Shown here: positions 8,226-16,664 of the stretch, in pieces
How positions within the stretch are numbered: the first letter of the stretch is position 1
How the letters are laid out: the number at the start of each line of letters is the position of its first letter
From: Chryseobacterium gilvum
GTDB lineage: Bacteria > Bacteroidota > Bacteroidia > Flavobacteriales > Weeksellaceae
Direction: 5' to 3'
Assembly (NCBI RefSeq): GCF_025628965.1
Contig: NZ_JAOTEN010000001.1
Coordinates: forward strand, 124,001 to 188,000
Length of the DNA stretch: 64,000 bases
Position numbers and translations under genes: made by a program
Notes under the pieces: generated by a model
Told to the model about the DNA's origin: nothing
Seen by the model: the letters and a program-made list of their open reading frames with translations, nothing else
Database searches by the model: none

Positions 8226-10355
8226 TTATAAATTCTTCAGAATAAAATCGGTCATTTTCTGATATAATTGCGGTCTTGTCTGTCCGCCGTAAATACCGTG
8301 GTTTTTGTCGGGATATGCCATAAATTCAAACTGTTTTTTATTTTGAATCAGAGCTTCCGAAAATTCCATAGAATTTTGGAAATGTACGTTATCATCCGCC
8401 GTTCCGTGAATCAGTAAAAATTTACCTTTCAGCAAATTAGCATAGGTGGTTGGTGAATTTTTATCATATCCGTCAGCATTTTCCTGCGGTGTTCTCATAA
8501 ATCTTTCCGTATACACAGAATCGTAATATCTCCAGTTGGTAACGGGCGCCACTGCAATTCCTGCTTTGAAAACATCGGCTCCTTTGGTCATGGCCAGACT
8601 CGTCATGTACCCTCCGAAACTCCATCCGAAAATCCCGATTCTTGTTTTATCGACATACGATTGGTTTCCTAACCATTTTGCGGCGGCAATCTGATCTTCA
8701 ATTTCATATTTCCCTAAATTCATGTAGGTAATCTTTTTGAATTTTGCCCCTTTATAGCCTGTTCCGCGTCCGTCAACACAAGCGACGATATATCCTTTCT
8801 GAACCAGGTGATTAAACCAAATCGCATTTCCGTTATCCCAAGAATTGGAAACCTGCTGTGATCCTGGACCGGAATATTGGTACATGAAAACAGGATATTT
8901 TTTATTTTTATCGAAATTTTTAGGCTTCATGACCCATGCGTTCATCTGATCTCCGGCTTCGTTGGAAATGGTGATAAATTCTTTCTCAACGAATTGATCG
9001 GCTTTTAATTTTTGAAGCTGATCGTTGTTGTTCTGTAGTTCCTTTACTGTTTTCCCGTTGCCGTCTTTTAAAACAAACGTATAAGGTTTTGCAGCGGTAG
9101 AAGAGGTTTCGATGAAATAATTATAATTTTTACTGAAACTGGCAGAATTACTTCCTTCGGTATTCGATATCAACTGAGATTTTCCGTTTTCGATATTGAT
9201 TTTAGAAACCACTTTATTAATGCTTCCTTTTTCGGTAGTCTGAACGTATATTTCTTTTGATTTTGGGTTATATCCGTAATAATCAGTCACTTCCCAGTTT
9301 CCTTTGGTCACCTGCTTTTTCAGCTTACCGTCTTTGTCATACCAATACAGATGTCGGTTTCCGTCTCTTTCAGAACCCCATAGAAAACTGTTGTCTTCTA
9401 AAAATTCTAAAGTTACATTATCGGTATCAACCCATTGTGGGTCTGTTTCTGTAAAAAGTTTTTGGGCAGCCCCGGTTTTAGTATTAATTTTAAGAATATC
9501 AGACGCGTTTTGTGTTCTTTGAGAAGTAATCAGTACCATTTCATCTGCACTGGAAGTCTGAATTACATTCGGGATATAATAATTTTTAACATGATCCAAA
9601 TTGATATCCATTGTTTTAGCACCTTCTAGACGGTAAATATGGGCAGAAGCCACCGCATTTTTTTCTCCGGCTTTAGGGTATTTATAACGTAATTCGGTAG
9701 GATACAGCGATTTTCCATAAATCGGGATGTATATTTCCGGAACTTCAGTTTCTATCAGTTTTACAAATACAATTGCATCTGAATTTTTGGTCCATTCATA
9801 TAATCTTGCGTGACCAAATTCTTCTTCGTACACCCAATCTGCAAGACCGTTCAGAATATTGTTTTTAGCACCGTTTTTGGTAATTTGAGTGATTTTTCCG
9901 GTAGTTAAATCCTGATAGAACAGATTGTTTTCAGAGACAAAGGCAATTTTTGAAGCGTCTGGAGAAAATCTGGGTTCCTGTACAGGTTTTCCGTCGTTTA
10001 GGCTGATTACTTTCCCTGATTTTAAATCTTTAATATCAAATTTTCCTAAAAATGAATGTCTGTAAATAGGCTCACTTTCTTTCAGCAGTATTATTTTTGA
10101 TTCATCATCCGAAAAATCATAGCTTTCGAACTGGCCATCTACTAAATTTCCGTCCTTCTGTGAAGTTTTGTATGAATATTTTGCGATACCGCCCTGTTCG
10201 ATGACCAGATAATTTTCACCGTTTTTCATAGAAGTGATTCCGGCAATGCCTTTTCCGCGGTAATACCCTGAATAAATTTTGTCTAAAGTAATTTCCTGTG
10301 CCGTCATACTTTGAGTAACAGCAAACAGCGCAAGCGTCAATAATAATTTTTTCAT
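8226..10355 (-). CDS. Secreted S9B dipeptidyl/prolyl tripeptidyl peptidase
   Basis: A 709-residue serine exopeptidase of the DPP IV type, removing di- or tripeptides, often after proline, from peptide N-termini. It has a signal peptide (cleavage near SMTAQE), a beta-propeller N-terminal half, and an alpha/beta-hydrolase C-terminal half. Visible catalytic parts are the nucleophile S579 in GWSFGGY, Asp about 654 in HGTADDN and H686 in PDKNHG. The DWVYEEEF segment carries the Glu pair that binds the free amino terminus in this family. Three POT peptide importers lie directly downstream, which fits a pathway that trims peptides outside the membrane and takes up the products. Substrate preference (DPP IV or tripeptidyl) cannot be read from sequence alone. 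Confidence 0.93.
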   Translation of the reverse strand: MKKLLLTLALFAVTQSMTAQEITLDKIYSGYYRGKGIAGITSMKNGENYLVIEQGGIAKYSYKTSQKDGNLVDGQFESYDFSDDESKIILLKESEPIYRHSFLGKFDIKDLKSGKVISLNDGKPVQEPRFSPDASKIAFVSENNLFYQDLTTGKITQITKNGAKNNILNGLADWVYEEEFGHARLYEWTKNSDAIVFVKLIETEVPEIYIPIYGKSLYPTELRYKYPKAGEKNAVASAHIYRLEGAKTMDINLDHVKNYYIPNVIQTSSADEMVLITSQRTQNASDILKINTKTGAAQKLFTETDPQWVDTDNVTLEFLEDNSFLWGSERDGNRHLYWYDKDGKLKKQVTKGNWEVTDYYGYNPKSKEIYVQTTEKGSINKVVSKINIENGKSQLISNTEGSNSASFSKNYNYFIETSSTAAKPYTFVLKDGNGKTVKELQNNNDQLQKLKADQFVEKEFITISNEAGDQMNAWVMKPKNFDKNKKYPVFMYQYSGPGSQQVSNSWDNGNAIWFNHLVQKGYIVACVDGRGTGYKGAKFKKITYMNLGKYEIEDQIAAAKWLGNQSYVDKTRIGIFGWSFGGYMTSLAMTKGADVFKAGIAVAPVTNWRYYDSVYTERFMRTPQENADGYDKNSPTTYANLLKGKFLLIHGTADDNVHFQNSMEFSEALIQNKKQFEFMAYPDKNHGIYGGQTRPQLYQKMTDFILKNL

Positions 10356-10375
10356 TTTTTAAAAAGTAAGAAATC

Positions 10376-10383
10376 CAAAGATA
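10376..10383 (-). promoter_or_regulatory. -7 promoter element for the S9B peptidase
   Basis: TATCTTTG on the minus strand is an exact TAnnTTTG match about 20 bases before the peptidase start codon. No well-spaced -33 TTG was found. Confidence 0.55.
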
Positions 10384-10470
10384 ACAAATTTATCAAATGA
10401 TATAAAAAAGCTTTAAAAGAGTAATTTGGCAGAAAAATTGAATATATTCTTTACATTAAATATAATCATT

Positions 10471-10944
10471 ATGGAAACAAATGCAGAAAATCAAAAAATC
10501 AACACCTATGAATTTGAAGATCAGGTAATTTATACCGGGTTTTCGAGTTTTACAGATGCCGAAGAATGCGCGCAGAGCAAAAACGGCAATTTGGTGGAAG
10601 TTGCTTTTAAGGATGGAAACGATAATCCTTTTATTACCGATGAAGCGGGTTTGATTGAGAAAAAACTGCATTATGTCGTAAAAGCTGGAGAAGAATATAA
10701 ATTTATACATTCATCTGATCCGGGATTCAGAGACTATGCAGATGAGCTTCAGAAAATAAAAGCTAAGCTGAGAGGCGATGCACCGGATGAAAGATATCTT
10801 GCCAACTTTGAACTGGAAAACGCAGAAGATCCCATTATTGTTCTTAAAAACGGCGAGCTTGAATCGGTTACCTCAAGGGAGCGTTCCAAATATCTTAAAA
10901 ATGCCAATGTATATGAAATAGCGGTTTCTGTACCAAAATCTTAA
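10471..10944 (+). CDS. Uncharacterised 157-residue cytoplasmic protein
   Basis: I do not recognise this protein. It is acidic and soluble, with no signal peptide or membrane segment. I start it at ATG 10471 (METNAENQKINTYEF), which gives 157 residues. A TTG at 10426 would add 15 residues of hydrophobic, poorly coding-like sequence. The first half (FEDQVIYTGFSSFTDAEECAQ) and the second (YKFIHSSDPGFRDYADELQKIKAKL) look globular. The next gene starts 11 bp after its stop, so the two are probably cotranscribed. Confidence 0.75.
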   Translation: METNAENQKINTYEFEDQVIYTGFSSFTDAEECAQSKNGNLVEVAFKDGNDNPFITDEAGLIEKKLHYVVKAGEEYKFIHSSDPGFRDYADELQKIKAKLRGDAPDERYLANFELENAEDPIIVLKNGELESVTSRERSKYLKNANVYEIAVSVPKS

Positions 10945-10955
10945 AATATAGTATC

Positions 10956-11147
10956 ATGAGCGAGAAAAAATATTCAGACAAAGCTCAGGAGAAAGTAGGA
11001 AAGGTGATGAAGGAATTCAAAGAAGGAAAACTGAAATCTTCTGCAGGAAAGAAAGTAACAGATAAAAAGCAGGCAGTTGCCATCGGAATATCTGAAGCCA
11101 AAGAAAAAGGGCTTAAAGTACCCAAAAAGAAAACGAAAAAAGATTAA
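10956..11147 (+). CDS. Small basic DUF6496-like protein
   Basis: A 63-residue, lysine-rich protein (MSEKKYSDKAQEKVGKVMKE and a KKVTDKKQAVAIGISEAK core). The core resembles the DUF6496 family of short, highly charged bacterial proteins, whose function is not established. The run of lysines at the C-terminus (VPKKKTKKD) suggests nucleic acid contact, but that is inference. It follows the preceding acidic protein by 11 bp and ends at a strong two-way hairpin. Confidence 0.75.
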   Translation: MSEKKYSDKAQEKVGKVMKEFKEGKLKSSAGKKVTDKKQAVAIGISEAKEKGLKVPKKKTKKD

Positions 11148-11158
11148 TGTAAAGAAAA

Positions 11159-11184
11159 AGCCCGTGAATGTTTATTCACGGGCT
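11159..11184. terminator. Bidirectional terminator between convergent genes
   Basis: A perfect 11-bp stem (AGCCCGTGAAT / ATTCACGGGCT) with loop GTTT sits between the DUF6496-like gene and the glucan phosphorylase, which converge here. A A-rich and T-rich flanks suit termination from either side. Confidence 0.85.
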
Positions 11185-11187
11185 ATT

Positions 11188-12849
11188 TTATGATCTGTTA
11201 TACAGAATCTGATAATATTCATCTGCCATTTGGTCGCTGTTGAACTGGTCTTTCACATCATTCATTGCGTTGTGCTGTATTTTACGCCATTTTTCCGGAT
11301 GATCATAATAGGCTGGAAGAATTTCATTTTCAAGAATTTCATATAAAGCATTCAGGTCGTAATTATCTTCTTCATAAATACTCATATTTTCGTAATCGCA
11401 TTTCGGGACCACGAAAGAATTCTCGCCGTGTTTCGCAAATTCAGGAATCCATCCGTCATCTGTAGAAAGATTTACCGTACCGTTCATCGACGCGGTCATC
11501 CCTGAAGTTCCTGATGCTTCTCTCGGAACTCTGGGATTATTCAGCCATACATCAGAGCCCTGTTTTAAAGATTTGCTTAATGATAATTCATAGCCTGTAA
11601 GAACAGCCATATTCTTGTAATTTTTACTCTCTTCCACAAGACTGTTAAAAGTCGAAATCGAAGAATAATCCATAGGATATGGTTTTCCTGCCCAGATCAT
11701 CTGTACAGGATATTTCGGATTGTTTAATAATTTTTTAAATCTTTCTTTATCATGAAGCAAAAGATCGGCGCGCTTATATCCCGCAAATCTTCTCGCCCAA
11801 ACCATCGTGAAGACATTCGGGTCAAATAAATTCCCGGTCTGGTCTGCCACGATCTCGAAAAGTCTTTTCTTTAACGTTTTTTTACGCTCATCAAAAGCCG
11901 CCTCGTCATTTTCTTCTTTTGCTTTATAAAGTGGCTTGTCTGACCAGTATTTGAATTCCTGTGCATTGGTAATAGAAATTATTTCACAAACTCCTTTATA
12001 TTTACTCCACATTGTTCTGGATACATCACCGTGAAGCTTTGAAACTCCGTTTGCAATTCTTGCCATTTTTAAAGCACAGAGAGAATGATTGAATTTGTCA
12101 TCATCTGCACCTTCTATTTTCTTGACATCCTCCATGGTTAATCCTGAAAAATAGGACATATCATAACAAAGTTTCAGGTTGTGCTTTTCATTGCCTGCTT
12201 CTTCAGGAGTATGAGTGGTAAAAACCAGTTTTTCTTTTACTTTATGGAGATTTCCGTTGTATTTTTTCAGCAGATGAAATGCTGCAGGAAGACCATGCGC
12301 CTCATTCAGATGGTAGATATCCCGTTCGATATTCAATTCATCCAACAATTTTGCCCCGCCCTTTCCAAGTAAAATATATTGGGCAACTTTTGTCGCTTCG
12401 TTGGCATCATAGAGCTTATGTGAAATTGTTTTTGAAACGTGATCATTCTCCGGAACATCTGTTGAAAGGAAAAACATCGGTGCGGTATTAAATATTTCAG
12501 GATCAAGGTACCATACTTTTACCCAAACCGGTGCGCTGTGAATTTCGATCTGAAATTTTATGCCCGTATCTTCAAGAAAACTGTACATTTTCTTGGTCCA
12601 GGTCGGCTGTAGGGTTTGGTCATGGTTTCTCGCCTGATCATAATACCCGAACTTCCAGAGAATACCGATTCCGATTAAATCCTGCTTCAGATTATAGGCG
12701 CTTCTCATATGAGAGCCTGCTAAAAAACCGAGTCCGCCGGAATATATTTTCAGAACCTGCTCTAGAGCAAATTCCATCGAAAAATAAGCAACTTTTTTAG
12801 AATATTGAGGGTCGATGCCGAAAGGCATTTTAAAATTTTTAAAATCCAT
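11188..12849 (-). CDS. Short-form alpha-glucan phosphorylase-like protein (GT35)
   Basis: A 553-residue member of the short alpha-glucan phosphorylase group, which normally releases glucose-1-phosphate from glycogen or maltodextrins. Family segments are YFSMEFAL at the N-terminus, YSGGLGFLAGSHMRSA, NEAHGLPAAF, FTTHTPEEAGNEKH, WARRFAGYKRADLLL and EASGTSGM. In classical phosphorylases the residue after the last motif is the lysine that binds pyridoxal phosphate (EASGTGNMK). Here the aligned residue is Thr452 (codon 11494-11496), read directly from the bases. The enzyme may be a diverged clade using another mechanism, a non-catalytic form, or simply misnamed. It stands alone, with a TATCTTTG element upstream. 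Confidence 0.85.
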   Translation of the reverse strand: MDFKNFKMPFGIDPQYSKKVAYFSMEFALEQVLKIYSGGLGFLAGSHMRSAYNLKQDLIGIGILWKFGYYDQARNHDQTLQPTWTKKMYSFLEDTGIKFQIEIHSAPVWVKVWYLDPEIFNTAPMFFLSTDVPENDHVSKTISHKLYDANEATKVAQYILLGKGGAKLLDELNIERDIYHLNEAHGLPAAFHLLKKYNGNLHKVKEKLVFTTHTPEEAGNEKHNLKLCYDMSYFSGLTMEDVKKIEGADDDKFNHSLCALKMARIANGVSKLHGDVSRTMWSKYKGVCEIISITNAQEFKYWSDKPLYKAKEENDEAAFDERKKTLKKRLFEIVADQTGNLFDPNVFTMVWARRFAGYKRADLLLHDKERFKKLLNNPKYPVQMIWAGKPYPMDYSSISTFNSLVEESKNYKNMAVLTGYELSLSKSLKQGSDVWLNNPRVPREASGTSGMTASMNGTVNLSTDDGWIPEFAKHGENSFVVPKCDYENMSIYEEDNYDLNALYEILENEILPAYYDHPEKWRKIQHNAMNDVKDQFNSDQMADEYYQILYNRS

Positions 12850-12872
12850 ACATTGAATGTTACAGTATTACA

Positions 12873-12880
12873 CAAAGATA
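12873..12880 (-). promoter_or_regulatory. -7 promoter element for the glucan phosphorylase
   Basis: TATCTTTG on the minus strand matches TAnnTTTG exactly, with about 23 bases to the start codon. Confidence 0.6.
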
Positions 12881-12999
12881 TTGATAATGAAAATAAACTG
12901 AACATTAATTAAATGATAATTACGAACTAAAACCATCCGCCGAATAGTTTTTTTAAGTACCTTTAAATGTAAATTTTTGATATTCAAAAACTTCTGCGT

Positions 13000-13797
13000 A
13001 TGAAAAAGCTTTTTTCTGATGAAGATTTAATCAAAAATCTGAGCTTGTATTATCTTAACCGGCATCTGAAAAAGAAGCCGATCGAGAAATATCACCGTAC
13101 AATAGATGCGTCGATGCTTCATGACCGGGATAAATACAAAAAAAAATCAGAGATCTTACTGCTCAATTCTTTTATGCATCATTTTCCGGAGATCACTTTT
13201 GAAAATCTTACCTGTGAGAGCCCCGATTTTATTGCAACATTCAACAATAAGAAAATTGGCATTGAGCTTACGGAAGTGATCAATCATCTGGAAATGAAAA
13301 AAGCGGAAAGTACGTTAAACAAAATTTTCCGCCAGGCAGAAATATTGCTGGAACAGGAAGATAAAGGTAAATACCGGGGAATTTATTTTGTGGAATTTCA
13401 TTCACATTTTAACTTTGAAAATCTGGAAGAGCAGCAGGAAAATATTCTCAGCATTTATAAAAGCATCCGCAAAAATAAACCTTCAGGTTGCGTAAAAAGC
13501 CTCAGAAAATCTCATCACCGAAGAAATGTTTTTATTACTCATGAGTATAATATGAGCCTGTTTGATGAGCTGTGTTCTGCAAAAATCGTAGAGCTGATCG
13601 AAAAGAAGAACGAAAAATTCCCGTATTATGACCGTTCCGTAGACGAATGTTGGCTGGTTATCGTGTCAGATATGAATTCTCTGGCGTCAAGATATACTTT
13701 TATTCAGGACAAAGAGCACTTGAGCGCTGTGAAAAGCCCTTTTCATAAAATATTTCATCTGGAAAACCTGTGTGGCGGTTTAACCAATATCAAATGA
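13000..13797 (+). CDS. Uncharacterised protein with a PD-(D/E)xK-like segment
   Basis: A 265-residue soluble basic protein that I cannot place in a named family. Residues 68-95 contain SPDFIATFNNKKIGIELTEV: a PD pair (75-76), a short hairpin, then hydrophobic-E89-L-T. This spacing resembles the catalytic core of PD-(D/E)xK nucleases, though the usual lysine is replaced by Thr91. A following strand, GIYFVEFHSHF, also fits that fold. Similar stand-alone proteins occur near restriction or repair genes, but none are adjacent here. Its stop codon is separated by a single base from the stop codon of the convergent gene. Nuclease function is a weak inference. Confidence 0.6.
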   Translation: MKKLFSDEDLIKNLSLYYLNRHLKKKPIEKYHRTIDASMLHDRDKYKKKSEILLLNSFMHHFPEITFENLTCESPDFIATFNNKKIGIELTEVINHLEMKKAESTLNKIFRQAEILLEQEDKGKYRGIYFVEFHSHFNFENLEEQQENILSIYKSIRKNKPSGCVKSLRKSHHRRNVFITHEYNMSLFDELCSAKIVELIEKKNEKFPYYDRSVDECWLVIVSDMNSLASRYTFIQDKEHLSAVKSPFHKIFHLENLCGGLTNIK

Positions 13798-13798
13798 T

Positions 13799-14185
13799 TT
13801 AATTAAATACTTTGGTATCTTTAAAATAATCTGAAAGATAAAGAATCGTTCCGTTATCCGAAAAATGTACGATGGTACAGATGTCGTTGGTATATACTCC
13901 TTTTCCCGGCATATTTCCTGATGAAGAGGTCTGGTAAAAGTATTTATTATTTCCTAACGGGAAAATTTCGGCAATCTGCCATTCGATATTTTCATACCGT
14001 CTGAAAATAGCACGGAATAAAGCTAAAATTCTATTTTTACCGGAAATTTGCTTAGAAGGCGGGATCCAGATTACACTTTCATCGGTAAACCATTTTTCAA
14101 GCTTTTCAATATTAAGAGAATTCAAGTCCTGCATAAAATGGCTAATCTTACAATTCATTATCGGATTTATTATATATATACGCAA
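13799..14185 (-). CDS. SnoaL/NTF2-like fold protein
   Basis: A protein of up to 128 residues with the layout of the NTF2-like/SnoaL superfamily: an N-terminal helix pair (NSLNIEKLEKWFTDESVIW), IPPSKQISGKNRILALFRAIF, and a long curved sheet (IEWQIAEIFPLGNNKYFYQ, and VYTNDICTIVHFSDNGTILY). Members are small-molecule isomerases, binding proteins or folding domains; the ligand cannot be predicted. The real start may be an internal Met at residue 10 (MNCKISHFMQDLN), since the first nine residues are hydrophobic and unusual. It converges on the preceding gene, with stop codons one base apart. Confidence 0.7.
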   Translation of the reverse strand: MRIYIINPIMNCKISHFMQDLNSLNIEKLEKWFTDESVIWIPPSKQISGKNRILALFRAIFRRYENIEWQIAEIFPLGNNKYFYQTSSSGNMPGKGVYTNDICTIVHFSDNGTILYLSDYFKDTKVFN

Positions 14186-14373
14186 AAAGGACTTATCCGG
14201 ATTTTTAGAAAAACTTAAACAGGAAAGAAAACTTCAATTGTACGGGCATTATTTTCACTTTAAAAAAATGGTTGAAAACAATTATGTCTTGGGAAAGATA
14301 GTGAAATTAATAGAGTTACCGTAAAGTATTATCTGTGATAGACTGAATCAATTAGTATTCATATTAAAATTAT

Positions 14374-14381
14374 TATCTTTG
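14374..14381 (+). promoter_or_regulatory. -7 promoter element for mtaB
   Basis: TATCTTTG followed by GCAC is a textbook Bacteroidota -7 box, 26 bases before the mtaB start codon. Confidence 0.65.
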
Positions 14382-14407
14382 CACCCAAATAATTTCAGGA
14401 ATAATCA

Positions 14408-15763
14408 ATGTCTCAATTTCGAAGAACTGCCGCATTTCATACCCTTGGCTGCAAATTAAATTTTGCAGAAACATCTACCATTGCAAGGCAGTTGGCAGAC
14501 GCAGGTTATGAAAAAGTAAGTTTTGACGAGAAGGCAAGTATTTATGTAATTAATACCTGTTCGGTAACAGAAAATGCCGACCGCGAATGTAAACTTCACG
14601 TAAAAAGAGCCATGAAAGCCAATCCTGAAGGTTTGGTTGTGATTGTAGGATGTTATGCACAGCTGAAACCCGAAGAAATTTCGCAGATTACCGGTGTAGA
14701 TTTGGTTTTAGGCGCCAAAGAAAAATTCAATATATTGAGTTATCTGGATGATCTGGAAAAGTCTGACCGTGAAGGTATTATCCATTCTTGTGAAATCGAA
14801 GAGACTGATTTCTTTATCGGAAGCTACTCTATAGGGGACAGAACCCGGGCTTTTCTCAAAGTTCAGGACGGGTGCGATTATAAATGTACCTATTGCACCA
14901 TACCTTTGGCAAGAGGGATTTCCCGCTCTGATACCATTGAAAACGTGATTAAAAATGCCAGAGAAATAGCCGGAAGAGATATTAAAGAAATTGTTCTTAC
15001 AGGCGTAAACATCGGTGATTACGGAAAAGGGGAATTCGGAAATAAAAAACACGAGCATACTTTTTTAGACCTTATTTCAAAGCTTGATCAGGTGGAAGGG
15101 ATCGAAAGAATCCGTATTTCTTCTATCGAGCCGAATCTGTTAAAAGACGAAAGCATCGAACTGGTTTCTAAAAGCAAAAATTTTGTTCCCCATTTTCATA
15201 TTCCGCTGCAGTCGGGGAGTAACGATTTGTTGAAAAAAATGAAACGCCGTTATTTAACCAAATTATACTACGACAGAGTTCATAAAATCCGTGAGGTAAT
15301 GCCCGATGCGGCGATTGGTGTAGATGTTATCGTAGGTTTCCCGGGAGAAACTGAAGAAAAATTCATGGAAACCTATCATTTCCTGAATGATCTTCCGATC
15401 AGCTACTTACATGTTTTTACCTATTCTGAACGGGAAAATACGGAAGCTGCAGGAATGGAAGGTATTGTACCGATTCCTGAAAGAAAAAAACGAAATAAAA
15501 TGCTGCGGATTCTTTCCGAAAAAAAGAAAATGGCATTTTATCAGACCCAAATCGGAAAAACCCTTCCTGTTCTTTGGGAGCACGAAAATAAAGACGGTAA
15601 AATGTTTGGCTTCACAGAAAATTATGTGAGAGTGCAGAAAGATTACGATCCTTCTTCTGTGAATCAGATTGAATTGTTAAAATTAGAAAAAATAGAATCT
15701 GACGGTACGGTTTCTATACATCATTCCTCATATTCTTTCGAAAAATTTTTAGAGAAATTATAA
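14408..15763 (+). CDS. mtaB: tRNA t6A37 methylthiotransferase MtaB
   Basis: A 451-residue radical-SAM enzyme that adds a methylthio group to N6-threonylcarbamoyladenosine at position 37 of tRNAs reading ANN codons. The N-terminal UPF0004 domain shows the three cysteines for the auxiliary Fe-S cluster (C15 in TLGCKLNFAE, C51 in NTCSVTENAD, C82 in GCYAQ). The radical-SAM motif is C156-DYK-C160-TY-C163. The TLGCKLN start and length separate MtaB from MiaB and RimO. A C-terminal TRAM-like segment follows. The substrate modification t6A is made with TsaD, whose gene lies about 43 kb away in this window. A good promoter element precedes it, and a hairpin follows. Confidence 0.95.
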   Translation: MSQFRRTAAFHTLGCKLNFAETSTIARQLADAGYEKVSFDEKASIYVINTCSVTENADRECKLHVKRAMKANPEGLVVIVGCYAQLKPEEISQITGVDLVLGAKEKFNILSYLDDLEKSDREGIIHSCEIEETDFFIGSYSIGDRTRAFLKVQDGCDYKCTYCTIPLARGISRSDTIENVIKNAREIAGRDIKEIVLTGVNIGDYGKGEFGNKKHEHTFLDLISKLDQVEGIERIRISSIEPNLLKDESIELVSKSKNFVPHFHIPLQSGSNDLLKKMKRRYLTKLYYDRVHKIREVMPDAAIGVDVIVGFPGETEEKFMETYHFLNDLPISYLHVFTYSERENTEAAGMEGIVPIPERKKRNKMLRILSEKKKMAFYQTQIGKTLPVLWEHENKDGKMFGFTENYVRVQKDYDPSSVNQIELLKLEKIESDGTVSIHHSSYSFEKFLEKL

Positions 15764-15814
15764 CATTTTCCGATTTACCGTTGTAATTGTAAATATGATT
15801 TCATCAGTCTACAC

Positions 15815-15848
15815 AAAAATACCGTATCAAATATAATACGGCATTTTG
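15815..15848. terminator. Terminator between mtaB and the convergent lipoprotein gene
   Basis: ATACCGTAT and ATACGGCAT form an imperfect stem flanked by A-rich and T-rich runs. It suits termination of mtaB and possibly of the opposite gene. Confidence 0.6.
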
Positions 15849-15865
15849 TTTTATGGTAAAATTTA

Positions 15866-16609
15866 TTAATTTCTCGGTGTTGATTTATAGACCTGAAAAT
15901 TGAAAATAAATGTTCTGTTTCTGAAAGAATATCCGCTGTAATTGTAATGCGCATCTCTTCCGAAGGCGGCTCTTGATGGTACAATGATCACTCCCTGAAG
16001 ATTATAATTTTCTCCGTCTCCCATATTAAAAGCTTTAAATTTCTGCAAAGCTTCACTGAATCCTTCTATTTCATAATAGCTTTTTTGCTTTGCAGCATCC
16101 GTTGTTGCAGCAGTAATTAGGGGGTCAGTCGGAGAAATGTAATAAAATTTAGGATCTACAATAGGGGCTCCTGAGCCGGAAGCATCCAGCGGACTGTAAT
16201 TGACCATCTGTTGAGAAGAGATGAACGAAACATTTCCATCGCTATTTCCTGCAAGATAGGTAGTTGCTCGCATCAAAATTCTTGTGATGTCTGTAGCACC
16301 AATGGTCGTTCCCGGAGTAGGCTGAGCATTATTTCTTGCAATATAAATAACCCCGGAATTAAGCTTTTGCGGATTTAAATCACTCAGCTTAGTTTCATTA
16401 TCATCTGTTGTAATGGTGCTGCTGAATGCTTTTATATTTCCCTGTGTATCCAGATAATGATCAGTCATGAATTTTTGAATAGCCTGATCATCGTAGGTAT
16501 TTTGTACTGATACATCTTCCGGTTCCACATATGTTTCCACTTCATCATCTTTCTTGCAGGCAGAAAAACATAGCGATCCGGCAAGGATATATAAAAATAT
16601 TTTTTTCAT
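15866..16609 (-). CDS. FKBP-like lipoprotein
   Basis: A 247-residue lipoprotein with a clear lipobox (FSAC, Cys18) after MKKIFLYILAG. The middle (SFISSQQMVNYSPLDASGSG) and the C-terminus (LQGVIIVPSRAAFGRD, then TFIFNFQVYKS) match the layout of FKBP-type peptidyl-prolyl isomerases: a hydrophobic strand, a VPS.AAFG turn, then the closing FNFQVY strand. Bacteroidota encode several such lipoproteins, including GldI. Key aromatic active-site residues are hard to assign, so activity is uncertain. It is probably anchored in the outer membrane facing the periplasm. A TACTTTTG element lies upstream at 16648-16655. Confidence 0.7.
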   Translation of the reverse strand: MKKIFLYILAGSLCFSACKKDDEVETYVEPEDVSVQNTYDDQAIQKFMTDHYLDTQGNIKAFSSTITTDDNETKLSDLNPQKLNSGVIYIARNNAQPTPGTTIGATDITRILMRATTYLAGNSDGNVSFISSQQMVNYSPLDASGSGAPIVDPKFYYISPTDPLITAATTDAAKQKSYYEIEGFSEALQKFKAFNMGDGENYNLQGVIIVPSRAAFGRDAHYNYSGYSFRNRTFIFNFQVYKSTPRN

Positions 16610-16647
16610 TTCAAAAAACTTTAATTACTTTACAAATAATATAACGG

Positions 16648-16655
16648 CAAAAGTA
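16648..16655 (-). promoter_or_regulatory. -7 promoter element for the FKBP-like lipoprotein
   Basis: TACTTTTG on the minus strand matches TAnnTTTG and lies about 38 bases before the start codon. Confidence 0.5.
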
Positions 16656-16664
16656 TAAAAAAAT

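Noticed and set aside
10426..10470. TTG start adding 15 residues to the 157-residue protein
   Set aside because: The added residues (MAEKLNIFFTLNIIIM) look unlike the soluble protein, and the ATG at 10471 is a normal start.
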